Made by a program: the position numbers and the translations under genes. DNA of 64,000 bases from Microbacterium sp. ET2 (GTDB lineage: Bacteria; Actinomycetota; Actinomycetes; Actinomycetales; Microbacteriaceae), in contig NZ_CP128170.1 of the NCBI RefSeq assembly GCF_030347395.1, forward strand, positions 496,001-560,000, written 5' to 3'. This document shows, in pieces, positions 27,183 to 35,851 of the stretch. How positions within the stretch are numbered: the first letter of the stretch is position 1; each line of letters begins with the position of its first letter. The notes beneath the pieces were generated by a model that made no database searches, was not told the DNA's origin, and was given only the letters and a program-made list of their open reading frames with translations.

Positions 27183-30100
27183 TTATTCGATGAAGTCGAC
27201 CGGCTGCGTGTCGGGGTCGGCGGTGATCGCCGGCGCCCCGAGCAGCTCCGCGATCCGCGCGGCGACCCCGGCCGGATCGCTGTACAGGTCGAACGAGTGC
27301 ACGCGCACGTAGTGCCATCCGAGACGCCGCAGAATCTGCGGGCGGAGGCGCAGCGCCTCACGCAGCGACTCCCCACGGGTTTCGGGGTCGGTCTCGGCGA
27401 CCACGGCCTTGCCGTTGTACTGGGCGACGAGGGGCAAGAGCCCCCGGTACTGCACGTCGACCGAGACGCCGAGGCGGCGAAGCTCGCGGGCGAGTGACCG
27501 GGTGAGCGGGTCGGCGAGATCCTCCAACCGCGCTTCGCGCGCACGGGCGGCGAGGCCGCCGAGGATGCCCATGAGCGTGGCCGCCCCGTGCTCGAGCCGT
27601 CCCTCGTCGAACGCGGAGGGACGGATGGATGACACGATCACCATCGACCGGCGCGCACGGGTCATGCCGACCGTGAGGAGACGCTCGCCGTCGGGGGTCG
27701 AGAGGTCGCCGAAGTCGCTGAGCACGCGACCGTGCTTGGTGAGGCCGAATCCGAGCGAGAAGATGACGCGGTCGCGGCTCTCGGCCACCGACTCCTCGAG
27801 GCTGAGCACGGCGAACGGCTCGGCGGTGTCGCGTCCGACGAAGTCGGCCACATCGGTTCGTCCGGCGAAGGCGGCTCCGACCGCGGCACGGATGCGCTCG
27901 GCGTGACGCCGGGACGCCGTGACGACCATCAACGACTCCGACGCCCGGTTCACGGCGTGCTCGACAACCAGGGTGACCACGCGGGCCACCTCGGCGTCGG
28001 GGCTCTCGACGGCGCCGCTGATGGGGTCGGGCGCGCCCGTGCCGCCCTCGACGTAGTCGACACTGAGGCTCCCGCGGCCGAGATACGACCCCGCCCAGGG
28101 CAGCGACACGATCTCGCCGCCGTAGAAGGCGTCGTTCACCAGCGCGGCGAGGTCTTCGCCCCCGGCGCGGTAGCTGCGGGTGAGAGTCTCAACGGGGAAC
28201 AGCTCGGAGAGCCGGACGAAGACGCTCTCCTCGTCGAACGGCTCGTCGGGCGCGTCGGGATCGTCGGTCGGGATGGCGGATGCCACCCGGAACGGCGTGG
28301 GCTTCTGGGTCACCGGGTCGCCGAAGACCACCAGCTGACCGCCGCGCCGGAGCGCCGGTGCCGCCTCGGCGAGACAGAGCGCCCCGGCATCCGCGATGAT
28401 CACGACATCGAAGCGGAGGGAGTCGGGAATCAGCGGCACGTCGTAGGGCGAGGCGAGCCACACCGGCGCCAGGGCGCGGGAGAGGGTGGGCGCGGCATCG
28501 ACGAACTGGGCCGGGCTGATGTCGCCCGACTTCAACGCGCTGCGCAGCGCCGCAGCCTCATCGGCCTCGTCGACGATGCCGATGCGCCACTGGGTGGCCA
28601 GCTGCGACGCCAGGAGCGGGCCTGAGGCGCCGGTGTGCGCCTCGTCGACGAGCCTGAAGTCGCGCTCGAGACGATCGACGACGGCCGTGTTGGCACCCAG
28701 GAGCGCACGGTCGGTGCGCAGCAGATACTCAAGGGCCGACTGCCACCACGCCCACTCGAGCTCGGCGCCGACCTGATCCTCGGGAACGTGCCGCACCGAC
28801 AGCTCGGTCAGGAGCGGCTCGAGGCCGAGGGCGGCCAACGCCGAACGCAGCGTCGCGCGTTCGACGAGGTTGTCGAAGACGTCGGACTCGGCGGCGAGTT
28901 CGGCAAGCGTACGCACCAGCTGCGACACCGGAATCGACGCGAGCGCGTCGGCACCCGAGCGCCCGAGCACCTCGTCGAGCTCCGCCAGATCGGCGTCGAC
29001 CCGCTGCCACGCGACCTGCACGTCGGCCAGACCGAAGGGCACCTCGGGAATCACGCCGGCCTCGACATACCGGTGCCACTCGGTGCGCTGCTGCTGCACG
29101 CGCAGCAGGGCCTCGTGCATGTCGACGATGTGGACTCCGGGCCGGATGTACTCCCGCGACAGCCGCTTGAGCCGGCGGCGGTTGGCCGCGTTCATCGACG
29201 CGGCGTCGCGACGCGGACCGTGGGCCTGGATCAGCTCGCCGAGAGGCCGCTCGAACACGGTCGGACTGAAGCGGTCGAGCGAATCGCGGATGCCCGAGAG
29301 CAGGCGCAGCTGCACACCGAGCTCGGCGATGCTCTGGAACGGCCGCATGTGGGTCTGACCCACCACCGCATAGCCGCGCTCGAGGAGGGCCGGAACGTCG
29401 GTGCGATGAAGACGGGCGGCCAGGCCGTGGGCGCGACGGGCGTCGGCGGTGGTGGCGAACGAGACGCCGAACCACGGCGAGTCGTGCGGACCGAAGCGGA
29501 ACTCCCCCAGCCGGGCGACGGCGGCGAGCTTCGCCGCGGCGTCTCTGCGCTTTCCGGCCAGGCGGATGAGCGTGCTGACGTCGAAGCGCGCGGCGGTCGA
29601 GGGCGCGGGCGTCAGCGCCGAGAGCTCGGCGAGCCTGCGCAGCACGTCGAGGGTGCAGACGCCGAGGTCGGAGTGCGTCGTCGTGAGCGCGTGACGGTAG
29701 TCGCGCAGCACGGTGCGGAGGCGCACGAGAGCGTCATCGACCTCGGCGACGGACGGCTTCTCGGCCTTCTCGTTGCGCCCGATCGCGCGGATCAGATCGC
29801 GACGCACGTGACGGGGCGAGACGGTGAGGCCCGGCAGGCCCACCCCGGCGAGGCGGTGTCGGACGCCCTCGAGGGTGGCACGGCGAGCGCTCACGACCAG
29901 GACGCGTCGCCCGTCGCGCACGAGCGATCCGACAGCGTTGATGACGGTCTGGGTCCCGCCGGTGCCGGGGAGCGTGTGCACGACGAGTGACTGACCCGAC
30001 GCGATCCGTGCGAGCACCCCCTCCTGCTCGGCGTCGGCGTCGAGCAGCAGCGCGTCAGCGGCGGGGGGACGTTCGTCGGCGGGGAGGATCGAGGGGACCT

Positions 30101-30905
30101 CGCGACGGTGCATGACCCGTTCGCGATCGGCAGGATGCCCCGCCAGGGCGTTGAGCACAGGGTGATCGAGGTGCGCGGCGTCACGCGACATGACCGACGC
30201 GACGTCGGCGAAGGTCGACACCACCAGTCGCGGCTGCACCTTCACGTTCGGGAGCGAGGCGGTGAGCGCTCGCAGGTGGTCGATCACGGGCTGCGGCTTG
30301 AAGACGCCTCCGTCGTACGCGAGCGCGGCGAGCGCCCTCGCATCGACGGTGATGCCGAAGTGGGTCTTCAGCGCCCGGATGAGCTCGGGGTTGACGTGGA
30401 ACGAGCCGCGCAGCTTGAGCTCGAAGTCGGAGTGGTGCCGCCGGATGGCGAGCGGTCGCAGCAGAACCGGTGCGGTGCAGGCGAGCCCGCCCAGTCGCCA
30501 GGAGGCGAGGCCCACCGCGAGGTGAACGGCGTCGATTCCCCGCGACGTGCGCAGCTCGACGTTCTTGGCGGTGATGCGCTCAGCGGCGAGTCGGGCGTTT
30601 CGCAGCGCCACCTCGTCGCGGAAGAGGCCCGACAACAGGGTCGAGCGTCCGGTGATGAACTGCGGAAGGCTCCCGGGGTGGGCACCCGTGATCTCGATGC
30701 CCTCTTCGCGGGAGTCGCTGTAATGCAGCAGCGTCGATCGTCCACCCAGCTGCGACGCTTGGCGACGCAGTCTCTCCCGCGCGGGGTCGGCGATATGCGC
30801 GACCGTGACACCCGGTTCGGAAAGACCGAGGTCGCCGGGGTTCACGGCCGCACCGGGCACGGTTCCTCCCCGGTTCTCCATGACATCGGACTCGACTCGC
30901 CACAC
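27183..30905 (-). CDS. Helicase-like protein with degenerate ATPase motifs and C-terminal MTES_1575-type nuclease fold
   Basis: This 1240-residue protein looks like a superfamily-1-type helicase. It contains a P-loop-like LPGTGGTQTV (residues about 312-321), a motif-II-like VVIIADAGALCLAEAAPAL, a motif-III-like GDPVTQKPTPF, a motif TLTRSYRAGGEDL, and near the end MTRARRSMVIVS. The last 110 residues resemble the small REase_MTES_1575 nuclease fold (VVAETDPET...RLGWHYVRVHSFDLY). The P-loop Lys is replaced by Gly and the motif II Asp-Glu by Ala-Asp, so ATP hydrolysis is doubtful. The GTG at 30905 is chosen for the TAGTGT box seven bases upstream. Its role is unknown; DNA repair or defence is possible. 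Confidence 0.75.
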   Translation of the reverse strand: MWRVESDVMENRGGTVPGAAVNPGDLGLSEPGVTVAHIADPARERLRRQASQLGGRSTLLHYSDSREEGIEITGAHPGSLPQFITGRSTLLSGLFRDEVALRNARLAAERITAKNVELRTSRGIDAVHLAVGLASWRLGGLACTAPVLLRPLAIRRHHSDFELKLRGSFHVNPELIRALKTHFGITVDARALAALAYDGGVFKPQPVIDHLRALTASLPNVKVQPRLVVSTFADVASVMSRDAAHLDHPVLNALAGHPADRERVMHRREVPSILPADERPPAADALLLDADAEQEGVLARIASGQSLVVHTLPGTGGTQTVINAVGSLVRDGRRVLVVSARRATLEGVRHRLAGVGLPGLTVSPRHVRRDLIRAIGRNEKAEKPSVAEVDDALVRLRTVLRDYRHALTTTHSDLGVCTLDVLRRLAELSALTPAPSTAARFDVSTLIRLAGKRRDAAAKLAAVARLGEFRFGPHDSPWFGVSFATTADARRAHGLAARLHRTDVPALLERGYAVVGQTHMRPFQSIAELGVQLRLLSGIRDSLDRFSPTVFERPLGELIQAHGPRRDAASMNAANRRRLKRLSREYIRPGVHIVDMHEALLRVQQQRTEWHRYVEAGVIPEVPFGLADVQVAWQRVDADLAELDEVLGRSGADALASIPVSQLVRTLAELAAESDVFDNLVERATLRSALAALGLEPLLTELSVRHVPEDQVGAELEWAWWQSALEYLLRTDRALLGANTAVVDRLERDFRLVDEAHTGASGPLLASQLATQWRIGIVDEADEAAALRSALKSGDISPAQFVDAAPTLSRALAPVWLASPYDVPLIPDSLRFDVVIIADAGALCLAEAAPALRRGGQLVVFGDPVTQKPTPFRVASAIPTDDPDAPDEPFDEESVFVRLSELFPVETLTRSYRAGGEDLAALVNDAFYGGEIVSLPWAGSYLGRGSLSVDYVEGGTGAPDPISGAVESPDAEVARVVTLVVEHAVNRASESLMVVTASRRHAERIRAAVGAAFAGRTDVADFVGRDTAEPFAVLSLEESVAESRDRVIFSLGFGLTKHGRVLSDFGDLSTPDGERLLTVGMTRARRSMVIVSSIRPSAFDEGRLEHGAATLMGILGGLAARAREARLEDLADPLTRSLARELRRLGVSVDVQYRGLLPLVAQYNGKAVVAETDPETRGESLREALRLRPQILRRLGWHYVRVHSFDLYSDPAGVAARIAELLGAPAITADPDTQPVDFIE

Positions 30906-30912
30906 GACTGCC

Positions 30913-30918
30913 ACACTA
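30913..30918 (-). promoter_or_regulatory. -10 box (TAGTGT) of the helicase-like gene
   Basis: TAGTGT lies seven bases before the minus-strand GTG at 30905. This favours that start over the GTG at 30914, which overlaps the box. Confidence 0.45.
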
Positions 30919-31080
30919 AGCGTCCACCTCCCTCCGCGCCGTTAGGCGAGGCGGGTTTTCACGGTATTGGCGACACGCCGAGTGATCGGCCTTTCCTGCA
31001 CAGGAGCCCGCGATGACCGATCACTCACAGATGGGGCCCCGGCACCCGCGGGCCGGGGCATGACGGGCGAGGATGTCGTC

Positions 31081-31602
31081 ATGATCGCCGCCCTTGCTCC
31101 CCGGTTCCTTTTGCACCGCTCCCCCATCGGCGAGGTGCTGATCGTGACGTCGGATGAGGCCCTGCTCACCGTGCATCCGATCCATGGGCCGGCAGAGCCG
31201 GAGCTCGAGGGCCTCGCCCGCCGATACGGCGATGTGGAGCACGGCCCCGATCATCCACTCGCCCTGCGAGCCGCCGATCAGCTCGACGAGTACTTCGCCC
31301 GTGAGCGCCGGCAGTTCGACCTGCCTCTCGACCTCGGAGCGACGACGGGCTTCACCCGGCTCGCGCTGGAGGCGATCCGGCGGATCCCCTACGGCGAGAC
31401 CGCCGGCTACGGCGAGGTGGCCATTGCCGCGGGACGCCCCGGCGCGGCACGGGCGGTCGGCACCGCCTGCGCGACCACGCCGTTCTCGATCGTCATCCCG
31501 GTGCACCGGGTGGTGCGGGCCGACGGGTCGCTCGGCGAGTACGGCGGCCATCCCGAGGTGAAGCGGTTCCTCGTCGACCTCGAGCGCGCGGCCGGCGTGT
31601 AG
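31081..31602 (+). CDS. O6-alkylguanine-DNA alkyltransferase homologue lacking the acceptor cysteine
   Basis: This 173-residue protein has the complete two-domain layout of Ogt/MGMT: an N-terminal RNase-H-like domain (FLLHRSPIGEVLIV) and a C-terminal DNA-binding domain with IRRIPYGETAGYGEVAIAAG and AARAVGTACATTP. The active-site motif, normally PCHRV, reads PVHRV, so the alkyl-accepting Cys is Val141. It therefore cannot repair by the known transfer mechanism. It may act like the alkyltransferase-like (Atl) proteins, which bind O6-alkylguanine and hand it to excision repair, although those usually lack the N-terminal domain. GGCGAGGA precedes the ATG at 31081; 31060 is an alternative start. 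Confidence 0.85.
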   Translation: MIAALAPRFLLHRSPIGEVLIVTSDEALLTVHPIHGPAEPELEGLARRYGDVEHGPDHPLALRAADQLDEYFARERRQFDLPLDLGATTGFTRLALEAIRRIPYGETAGYGEVAIAAGRPGAARAVGTACATTPFSIVIPVHRVVRADGSLGEYGGHPEVKRFLVDLERAAGV

Positions 31603-31619
31603 GCCGCCGGTCGCACGCA

Positions 31620-31654
31620 GCGGCCCCGCGGGAGTTTCCTCTCCGTGGGGCCGC
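31620..31654. terminator. Bidirectional hairpin between convergent genes
   Basis: GCGGCCCC and GGGGCCGC form the base of a stem that continues with CGG/CCG and AG/CT pairs around a short loop. It lies between the alkyltransferase homologue and actP, which point at each other. No strong T tract is seen. Confidence 0.6.
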
Positions 31655-31684
31655 CGGTCCTGTGGCATCCGTATCGAAGACGCC

Positions 31685-33316
31685 CTAGTGGCTCGTCGCC
31701 TTCTCGGCGCCGAAGCCGGTGAGCGAGCGGACCTCCATCTCGGCCGCCTTCTTGCGGTCTTCGCTGCGACGCGAGGTGACCGAACCGAGCCAGCCGAGGA
31801 AGAACCCGAGCGGGATCGACACGATCCCCGGGTTGTTCAGCGGCCAGATCGCGGTGCCCACCTTGAACACGCTCGTCTCCGTTCCCCAGAACACCGGCGA
31901 GAGCACGATGAGGATGATCGCGGCGGCGAGTCCGCCGTACATGCTCCACACCGCGCCGCGGGTGGTGAACTTCCGCCAGAACAGCGAGTACAGGATGGTC
32001 GGGAGGTTCGCCGATGCCGCCACGGCGAACGCCAGCGCCACCAGGAACGCGACGTTCTGACCCTGGACTGCGATACCGCCGAGGATGGCGAGGATGCCGA
32101 TCACGATGACGGTGCGCCGGGCGACCTTCACCTCTCCGTCGGGAGGCACGTTCCCCTTCTTCACCACGTTGGCGTAGATGTCGTGCGCGAACGACGCCGC
32201 CGCGGTGATCGTGAGCCCCGCGACCACCGCGAGGATCGTCGCGAAGGCGACCGCGCTGATGAATCCGAGGAGCAGCGGTCCGCCGAGCTCGAGCGCAAGC
32301 AGCGGTGCGGCCGAGTTGACCCCGCCGGGCGCCGAGGCGATCCGTTCCGGACCGACGAGCGCTGCAGCGCCGTAGCCCAGCACGAGGGTGAGCAGGTAGA
32401 ACAGGCCGATCAGCCAGATCGCCCACACCACGGAGCGACGGGCCTCCTTGGCGGTCGGCACCGTGTAGAAGCGCATCAGCACGTGTGGGAGGCCCGCGGT
32501 GCCGAGCACCAGCGCGATCGCGAGGGAGATGAAGTCCCATGGGTTGCCGCCGTACTGCAGGCCCGGGCCGAGGATCGCATCCGCCGGCTCGGTGACCGAG
32601 GCGGCGACGGCGTTCTCGAGCAGCGTGTTCAGGCTGAAGCCGTTGATCGCGAGCACCCAGATGGTCATGATCAGCGCGCCGCCGATGAGCAGGAACGCCT
32701 TGACGATCTGCACCCAGGTGGTGCCCTTCATGCCGCCGACGAGGACGTAGACGATCATGATGACGCCGACGACGGCGACGACCACCGACTGCCCCACCGC
32801 TTCGTTGATGCCGAGGAGCAGGGCGACGAGGCCACCGGCCCCCGCCATCTGTGCGAGCAGATAGAAGAAGCACACCGCGAGGGTCGTGATCGCCGCGGCC
32901 ATGCGCACGGGGCGCTCCTTCAGGCGGAAGGAGAGCACGTCGGCCATCGTGAACTTGCCGGTGTTGCGCATCAGCTCCGCCACGAGCAGCAGGGCGACGA
33001 GCCACGCGACGAGGAACCCGATGGAGTAGAGGAAGCCGTCGTATCCGTTGATGGCGATCGCGCCGCAGATCCCCAAGAAGGATGCTGCGGAGAGATAGTC
33101 GCCCGAAATGGCGAACCCGTTCTGCGGGCCGGTGAAGGAGCGTCCGGCGGCGTAATAGTCCGCGGCGGTCTTGTTGTTCCTACTCGCGCGAATGACGATG
33201 AACAGCGTCACCGCGACGAAGGCCCCGAAGATCGAGATGTTCAGCACGGGATTGTTCTCGGCGGTGTCGACCGCGGCGCTGACCGCCGACCCGACGGAGG
33301 CGAAGAATTCGTTCAT
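31685..33316 (-). CDS. actP: Cation/acetate symporter (solute:sodium symporter family)
   Basis: This 543-residue transporter has about 13 hydrophobic segments and the ActP-type pattern DYYAAGRSFTGPQNGFAISGDYLSAASFLGI near the N-terminus, followed by NGYDGFLYSIGF. It would import acetate or a related short-chain carboxylate with a cation. Its ATG overlaps the stop of the DUF485 gene by four bases, the normal yjcH-actP arrangement. Confidence 0.92.
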   Translation of the reverse strand: MNEFFASVGSAVSAAVDTAENNPVLNISIFGAFVAVTLFIVIRASRNNKTAADYYAAGRSFTGPQNGFAISGDYLSAASFLGICGAIAINGYDGFLYSIGFLVAWLVALLLVAELMRNTGKFTMADVLSFRLKERPVRMAAAITTLAVCFFYLLAQMAGAGGLVALLLGINEAVGQSVVVAVVGVIMIVYVLVGGMKGTTWVQIVKAFLLIGGALIMTIWVLAINGFSLNTLLENAVAASVTEPADAILGPGLQYGGNPWDFISLAIALVLGTAGLPHVLMRFYTVPTAKEARRSVVWAIWLIGLFYLLTLVLGYGAAALVGPERIASAPGGVNSAAPLLALELGGPLLLGFISAVAFATILAVVAGLTITAAASFAHDIYANVVKKGNVPPDGEVKVARRTVIVIGILAILGGIAVQGQNVAFLVALAFAVAASANLPTILYSLFWRKFTTRGAVWSMYGGLAAAIILIVLSPVFWGTETSVFKVGTAIWPLNNPGIVSIPLGFFLGWLGSVTSRRSEDRKKAAEMEVRSLTGFGAEKATSH

Positions 33317-33666
33317 GCGCCGGCCGCCTCTCGCTGCTCGAGTTCTTCACGGATCTCTTCGGCGATGGGGTCCAGCTTCCGGTTCGCGAACCAGACGTAG
33401 AGCATCGTGATGCCGAAGGTGGTGACGAATTGGCCGAGCCCGAACAGCAGGCCGACGGTGATGTCACCCCACACGCGCTGCGACATGAAGTCCACCGCGA
33501 AAGACGACAGCAGAACGTAGGCGAAGTACCAGACGAGGAACGCGATCGCGAAGGGAAAGATGAAACTGCGTTGCCGCCTCTTCAATTCACCGAAACGCGG
33601 CGATTCCTCCACCGCGATGCAGTCGATTCCACCCGGCGGGGCGGACTCGGTACGTCGATCGGACAT
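33313..33666 (-). CDS. DUF485 (YjcH-like) membrane protein
   Basis: This 117-residue protein has two membrane segments (FIFPFAIAFLVWYFAYVLLSSF and VGLLFGLGQFVTTFGITMLYVWF) and a DUF485 layout. It is the usual small partner of ActP and is thought to help transport. AAGGAGG before the ATG at 33666 is the strongest ribosome site in the neighbourhood. The gene is the first of the two-gene operon. Confidence 0.9.
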   Translation of the reverse strand: MSDRRTESAPPGGIDCIAVEESPRFGELKRRQRSFIFPFAIAFLVWYFAYVLLSSFAVDFMSQRVWGDITVGLLFGLGQFVTTFGITMLYVWFANRKLDPIAEEIREELEQREAAGA

Positions 33667-33807
33667 GTGGCCTCCTTGCACACAATCCCTGGGCGCTGAT
33701 CGCGCCGGTCCCGAACTGAAGACGCCCACCATCGACGGAGAGCGCCTGCTAGGGTCGACGCTACGAAAGGCGGCGACGCAGCCGTCACCCCCGGAAGTAG
33801 GTAGTTC

Positions 33808-34665
33808 GTGGTCGGTTCGTCAAGCGCTCCGAGCGACGTGCAACTCGTTTCCCGTGCCGTGGGAGACCTGACCCGCCGCACCGGCTTCCCCGTCGCGTTC
33901 GGCGGCCTCTCCCGCGACGACGCGATCCATGTCTCAGCCATCTCCGGTGCCCGCACTCGGTACCTCGAGGGGCTTGTCGTTCACCCAATGCGCGGTCTCG
34001 GCGGTCGCGCCTACGTCGAGAAGCGCCCGCGGCTCGCGCTCGATTACCGCACCGCGCGCAGCATCACGCACGATTACGACCGCGCCATCCTCGGCGAGGG
34101 CATCGCGACCCTCTTCGCCGTGCCGGTCCTGGTGTCGGGGAAGCCGCGCGGCGTCATCTACTGCGGATCGTGGGGCGAGCGCCGCGTCGGCGACGTCGTC
34201 GCCCGTCCGGCCTTCCAGGTCGCCGAGGAGCTCGCGACCGAACTCCGCGTCCGCGACGAGGTGGCGCGGCGACTCGAGACCTTTACCCCGTTGCAGCTTC
34301 CCGCGGCCGCGATGCCCGCCGCGGCGCGCGAGGAGCTGCGGGAGAGTTACGCCGAACTGCGCAGCATCGCCGCGGGAGTGGATGACGACGGGCTGCGCCA
34401 ACGCTTGGCGCGCGTCGAGCAGCGGCTGGCCGCGCTCACCCACGACGAGCCGAATCCAGCGACCACCGACATTCACCTCTCCCCCAGAGAGATCGACGTT
34501 CTCGCTCGCGCGGCACTGGGTGAGACCAATAGCGAGATCGGCGAGACCCTCGGGCTTCGCGAAGCGACGGTGAAGTCATACTTGAAATCGGCCATGGCGA
34601 AACTGGATGTCTCGACCCGCCATGCCGCGGTGATGCAGGCGCGTCGCGCGGGTCTTCTCCCCTGA
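33808..34665 (+). CDS. GAF-domain LuxR-type transcriptional regulator
   Basis: This 285-residue regulator has an N-terminal GAF-like sensor domain (about residues 10-150; PMRGLGGRAYVEKRPRLALDY) and a C-terminal LuxR helix-turn-helix (LSPREIDVLARAALGETNSEIGETLGLREATVKSYL). It is divergent from the acetate symporter operon with 141 bases between starts. Control of that operon by a carboxylate or metabolic signal is likely but inferred. The start is a GTG. Confidence 0.88.
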   Translation: MVGSSSAPSDVQLVSRAVGDLTRRTGFPVAFGGLSRDDAIHVSAISGARTRYLEGLVVHPMRGLGGRAYVEKRPRLALDYRTARSITHDYDRAILGEGIATLFAVPVLVSGKPRGVIYCGSWGERRVGDVVARPAFQVAEELATELRVRDEVARRLETFTPLQLPAAAMPAAAREELRESYAELRSIAAGVDDDGLRQRLARVEQRLAALTHDEPNPATTDIHLSPREIDVLARAALGETNSEIGETLGLREATVKSYLKSAMAKLDVSTRHAAVMQARRAGLLP

Positions 34666-34714
34666 GAAAGCCCTAATTCGTCGGTGCCGCGCCTTTCGCA
34701 TCTTCCGCACGCCA

Positions 34715-34720
34715 TAATGT
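34715..34720 (+). promoter_or_regulatory. -10 box (TAATGT) of leaderless lsr2
   Basis: TAATGT lies six bases before the ATG at 34727 in an AT-rich stretch. Confidence 0.5.
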
Positions 34721-34726
34721 GTGACC

Positions 34727-35074
34727 ATGGCCCGAAAAATTGTGCACCAGCTCGTCGATGATCTGGACGGAACCGTCCTCGAGATCGGCGAGGGTGAAAC
34801 CGTCCTCTTCTCGCTCGATGGCGTCGCTTATGAGATTGATCTCACCGTTGACAACGCCGCCGAATTCCGGAACGCATTGTCCCGCTATGTCGACGCCGCC
34901 CGAACGGTGTCGACCGGCCGGCAGGCCGAATCCGCGGCATCCCGAAAGCGCCGTCGTACCGGACAGACTGATTACACCGCGGTCCGTCAGTGGGCGAAAG
35001 ACAACGGGTACTCGGTCTCAGAGCGGGGTCGCATTCCGGCGTCGGTGATGGAGGCGTACGAAGCCGCGCAATAA
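34727..35074 (+). CDS. lsr2: Lsr2-family nucleoid-associated protein
   Basis: Lsr2 bridges AT-rich DNA and silences horizontally acquired genes in actinobacteria. The 115-residue protein starts MARKIVHQLVDDLDGT, has the dimerisation domain in its first 60 residues, a basic linker (ASRKRRRTGQ) and the C-terminal DNA-binding domain ending ERGRIPASVMEAYEAA. RGR is the AT-hook-like motif that enters the minor groove. The leaderless box favours 34727. It sits about 540 bases from the island border. Confidence 0.95.
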   Translation: MARKIVHQLVDDLDGTVLEIGEGETVLFSLDGVAYEIDLTVDNAAEFRNALSRYVDAARTVSTGRQAESAASRKRRRTGQTDYTAVRQWAKDNGYSVSERGRIPASVMEAYEAAQ

Positions 35075-35198
35075 GGAATTGCGCTGTTTTGGTGTGGCGT
35101 GAGTGTTGCGTGAGAGAACCCTGGGTATCAGCGCTCTCGCTTGCGATCGCGCGTGAATCTCGGAAACGTGGCTGACTCAACCACGGAAGGAGAAGCAC

Positions 35199-35483
35199 AT
35201 GCTCACTCTCACCGAGAACGCCGCCACCGCCGTCAAGGCTGTGGTCGCAGGCACCCCCGACGTCCAGGCTGCCGGAATCCGCATCCGCGGAGCCGAGGCA
35301 CCCACCTCCGGCTTCGAGCTGACCCTGGCCCCGCAGCCCGAGCCTGCGGACGCCGTCGTCGAAGCGGATGGCGCGCGCGTCTTCCTCGACAGCACCGCGC
35401 AGGCGGCGCTGGATGACCAGGTGCTCGACGCGCAGATGAACGAGGACGGCTCGGTGCGCTTCGCCCTCGCTGCGCAGGCGTAA
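35199..35483 (+). CDS. HesB-like (Fe-S biogenesis fold) protein without cysteines
   Basis: This 94-residue protein begins MLTLTENAATAVKAVV, as in the A-type iron-sulfur carrier fold, and has the right length. It contains no cysteine, so it cannot hold a cluster as IscA/HesB proteins do. The role is unknown. GGAAGGAG lies well placed before the ATG, and a strong terminator follows. Confidence 0.75.
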   Translation: MLTLTENAATAVKAVVAGTPDVQAAGIRIRGAEAPTSGFELTLAPQPEPADAVVEADGARVFLDSTAQAALDDQVLDAQMNEDGSVRFALAAQA

Positions 35484-35502
35484 CGACCTGAAGCTTTACG
35501 AC

Positions 35503-35530
35503 GGGCCTCGGTGCAGACGCACCGAGGCCC
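35503..35530 (+). terminator. Strong hairpin terminator
   Basis: A perfect 12-bp stem (35503-35514 with 35519-35530) closes a four-base AGAC loop 19 bases after the HesB-like stop. No T tract follows, as is usual for actinobacteria. Confidence 0.75.
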
Positions 35531-35560
35531 TCGTCGTCGGCGGATAGACTCGATCCGCCA

Positions 35561-35632
35561 GCCTCTGTAGCTCAATGGAAGAGCAGTTGCGTCCTAAGCA
35601 AACGGTTGGGGGTTCGAGTCCCTCCAGGGGCA
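35561..35632 (+). tRNA. tRNA-Arg (anticodon CCT)
   Basis: The acceptor arm GCCTCTG/CAGGGGC, D arm GCTC...GAGC, anticodon loop GTCCTAA (anticodon CCT) and T arm GGGGG-TTCGAGT-CCCTC fold as a tRNA. The CCA is not encoded. The anticodon stem has one mismatch at its base. Its last 20 bases are the insertion site of the genomic island, which leaves the gene intact. Confidence 0.93.
35612..35630 (+). repeat. attL: 19-bp direct repeat in the tRNA-Arg 3' end
   Basis: GTTCGAGTCCCTCCAGGGG is identical to 53326-53344. It covers the T loop, T stem and 3' acceptor strand of the tRNA. Confidence 0.9.
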
Positions 35633-35704
35633 CAGTTTATTTTGCCTCCGACCAGGTATTTCTCTTCTGGCCAGACCGCCGAGAGGACGTCTTTGGCCGG
35701 GTTT

Positions 35705-35715
35705 TGGCCGCATTC
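35705..35715 (+). repeat. Integrase arm-type site, left
   Basis: TGGCCGCATTC also occurs at 53137-53147 and 53203-53213 near the other end of the island, all in the same orientation. Confidence 0.5.
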
Positions 35716-35851
35716 TGAAAATCTCGAGACCGATCCGAGGGCGCCGACAAGCCCCTTCAGCGCACTCCGTCGGACGTCGCAGAACGACGAAATCGACCGT
35801 TTCGAGCGTCTCGAGCCCTAGTCGAAGAATTGAGCAATCTGCTCTATACGG

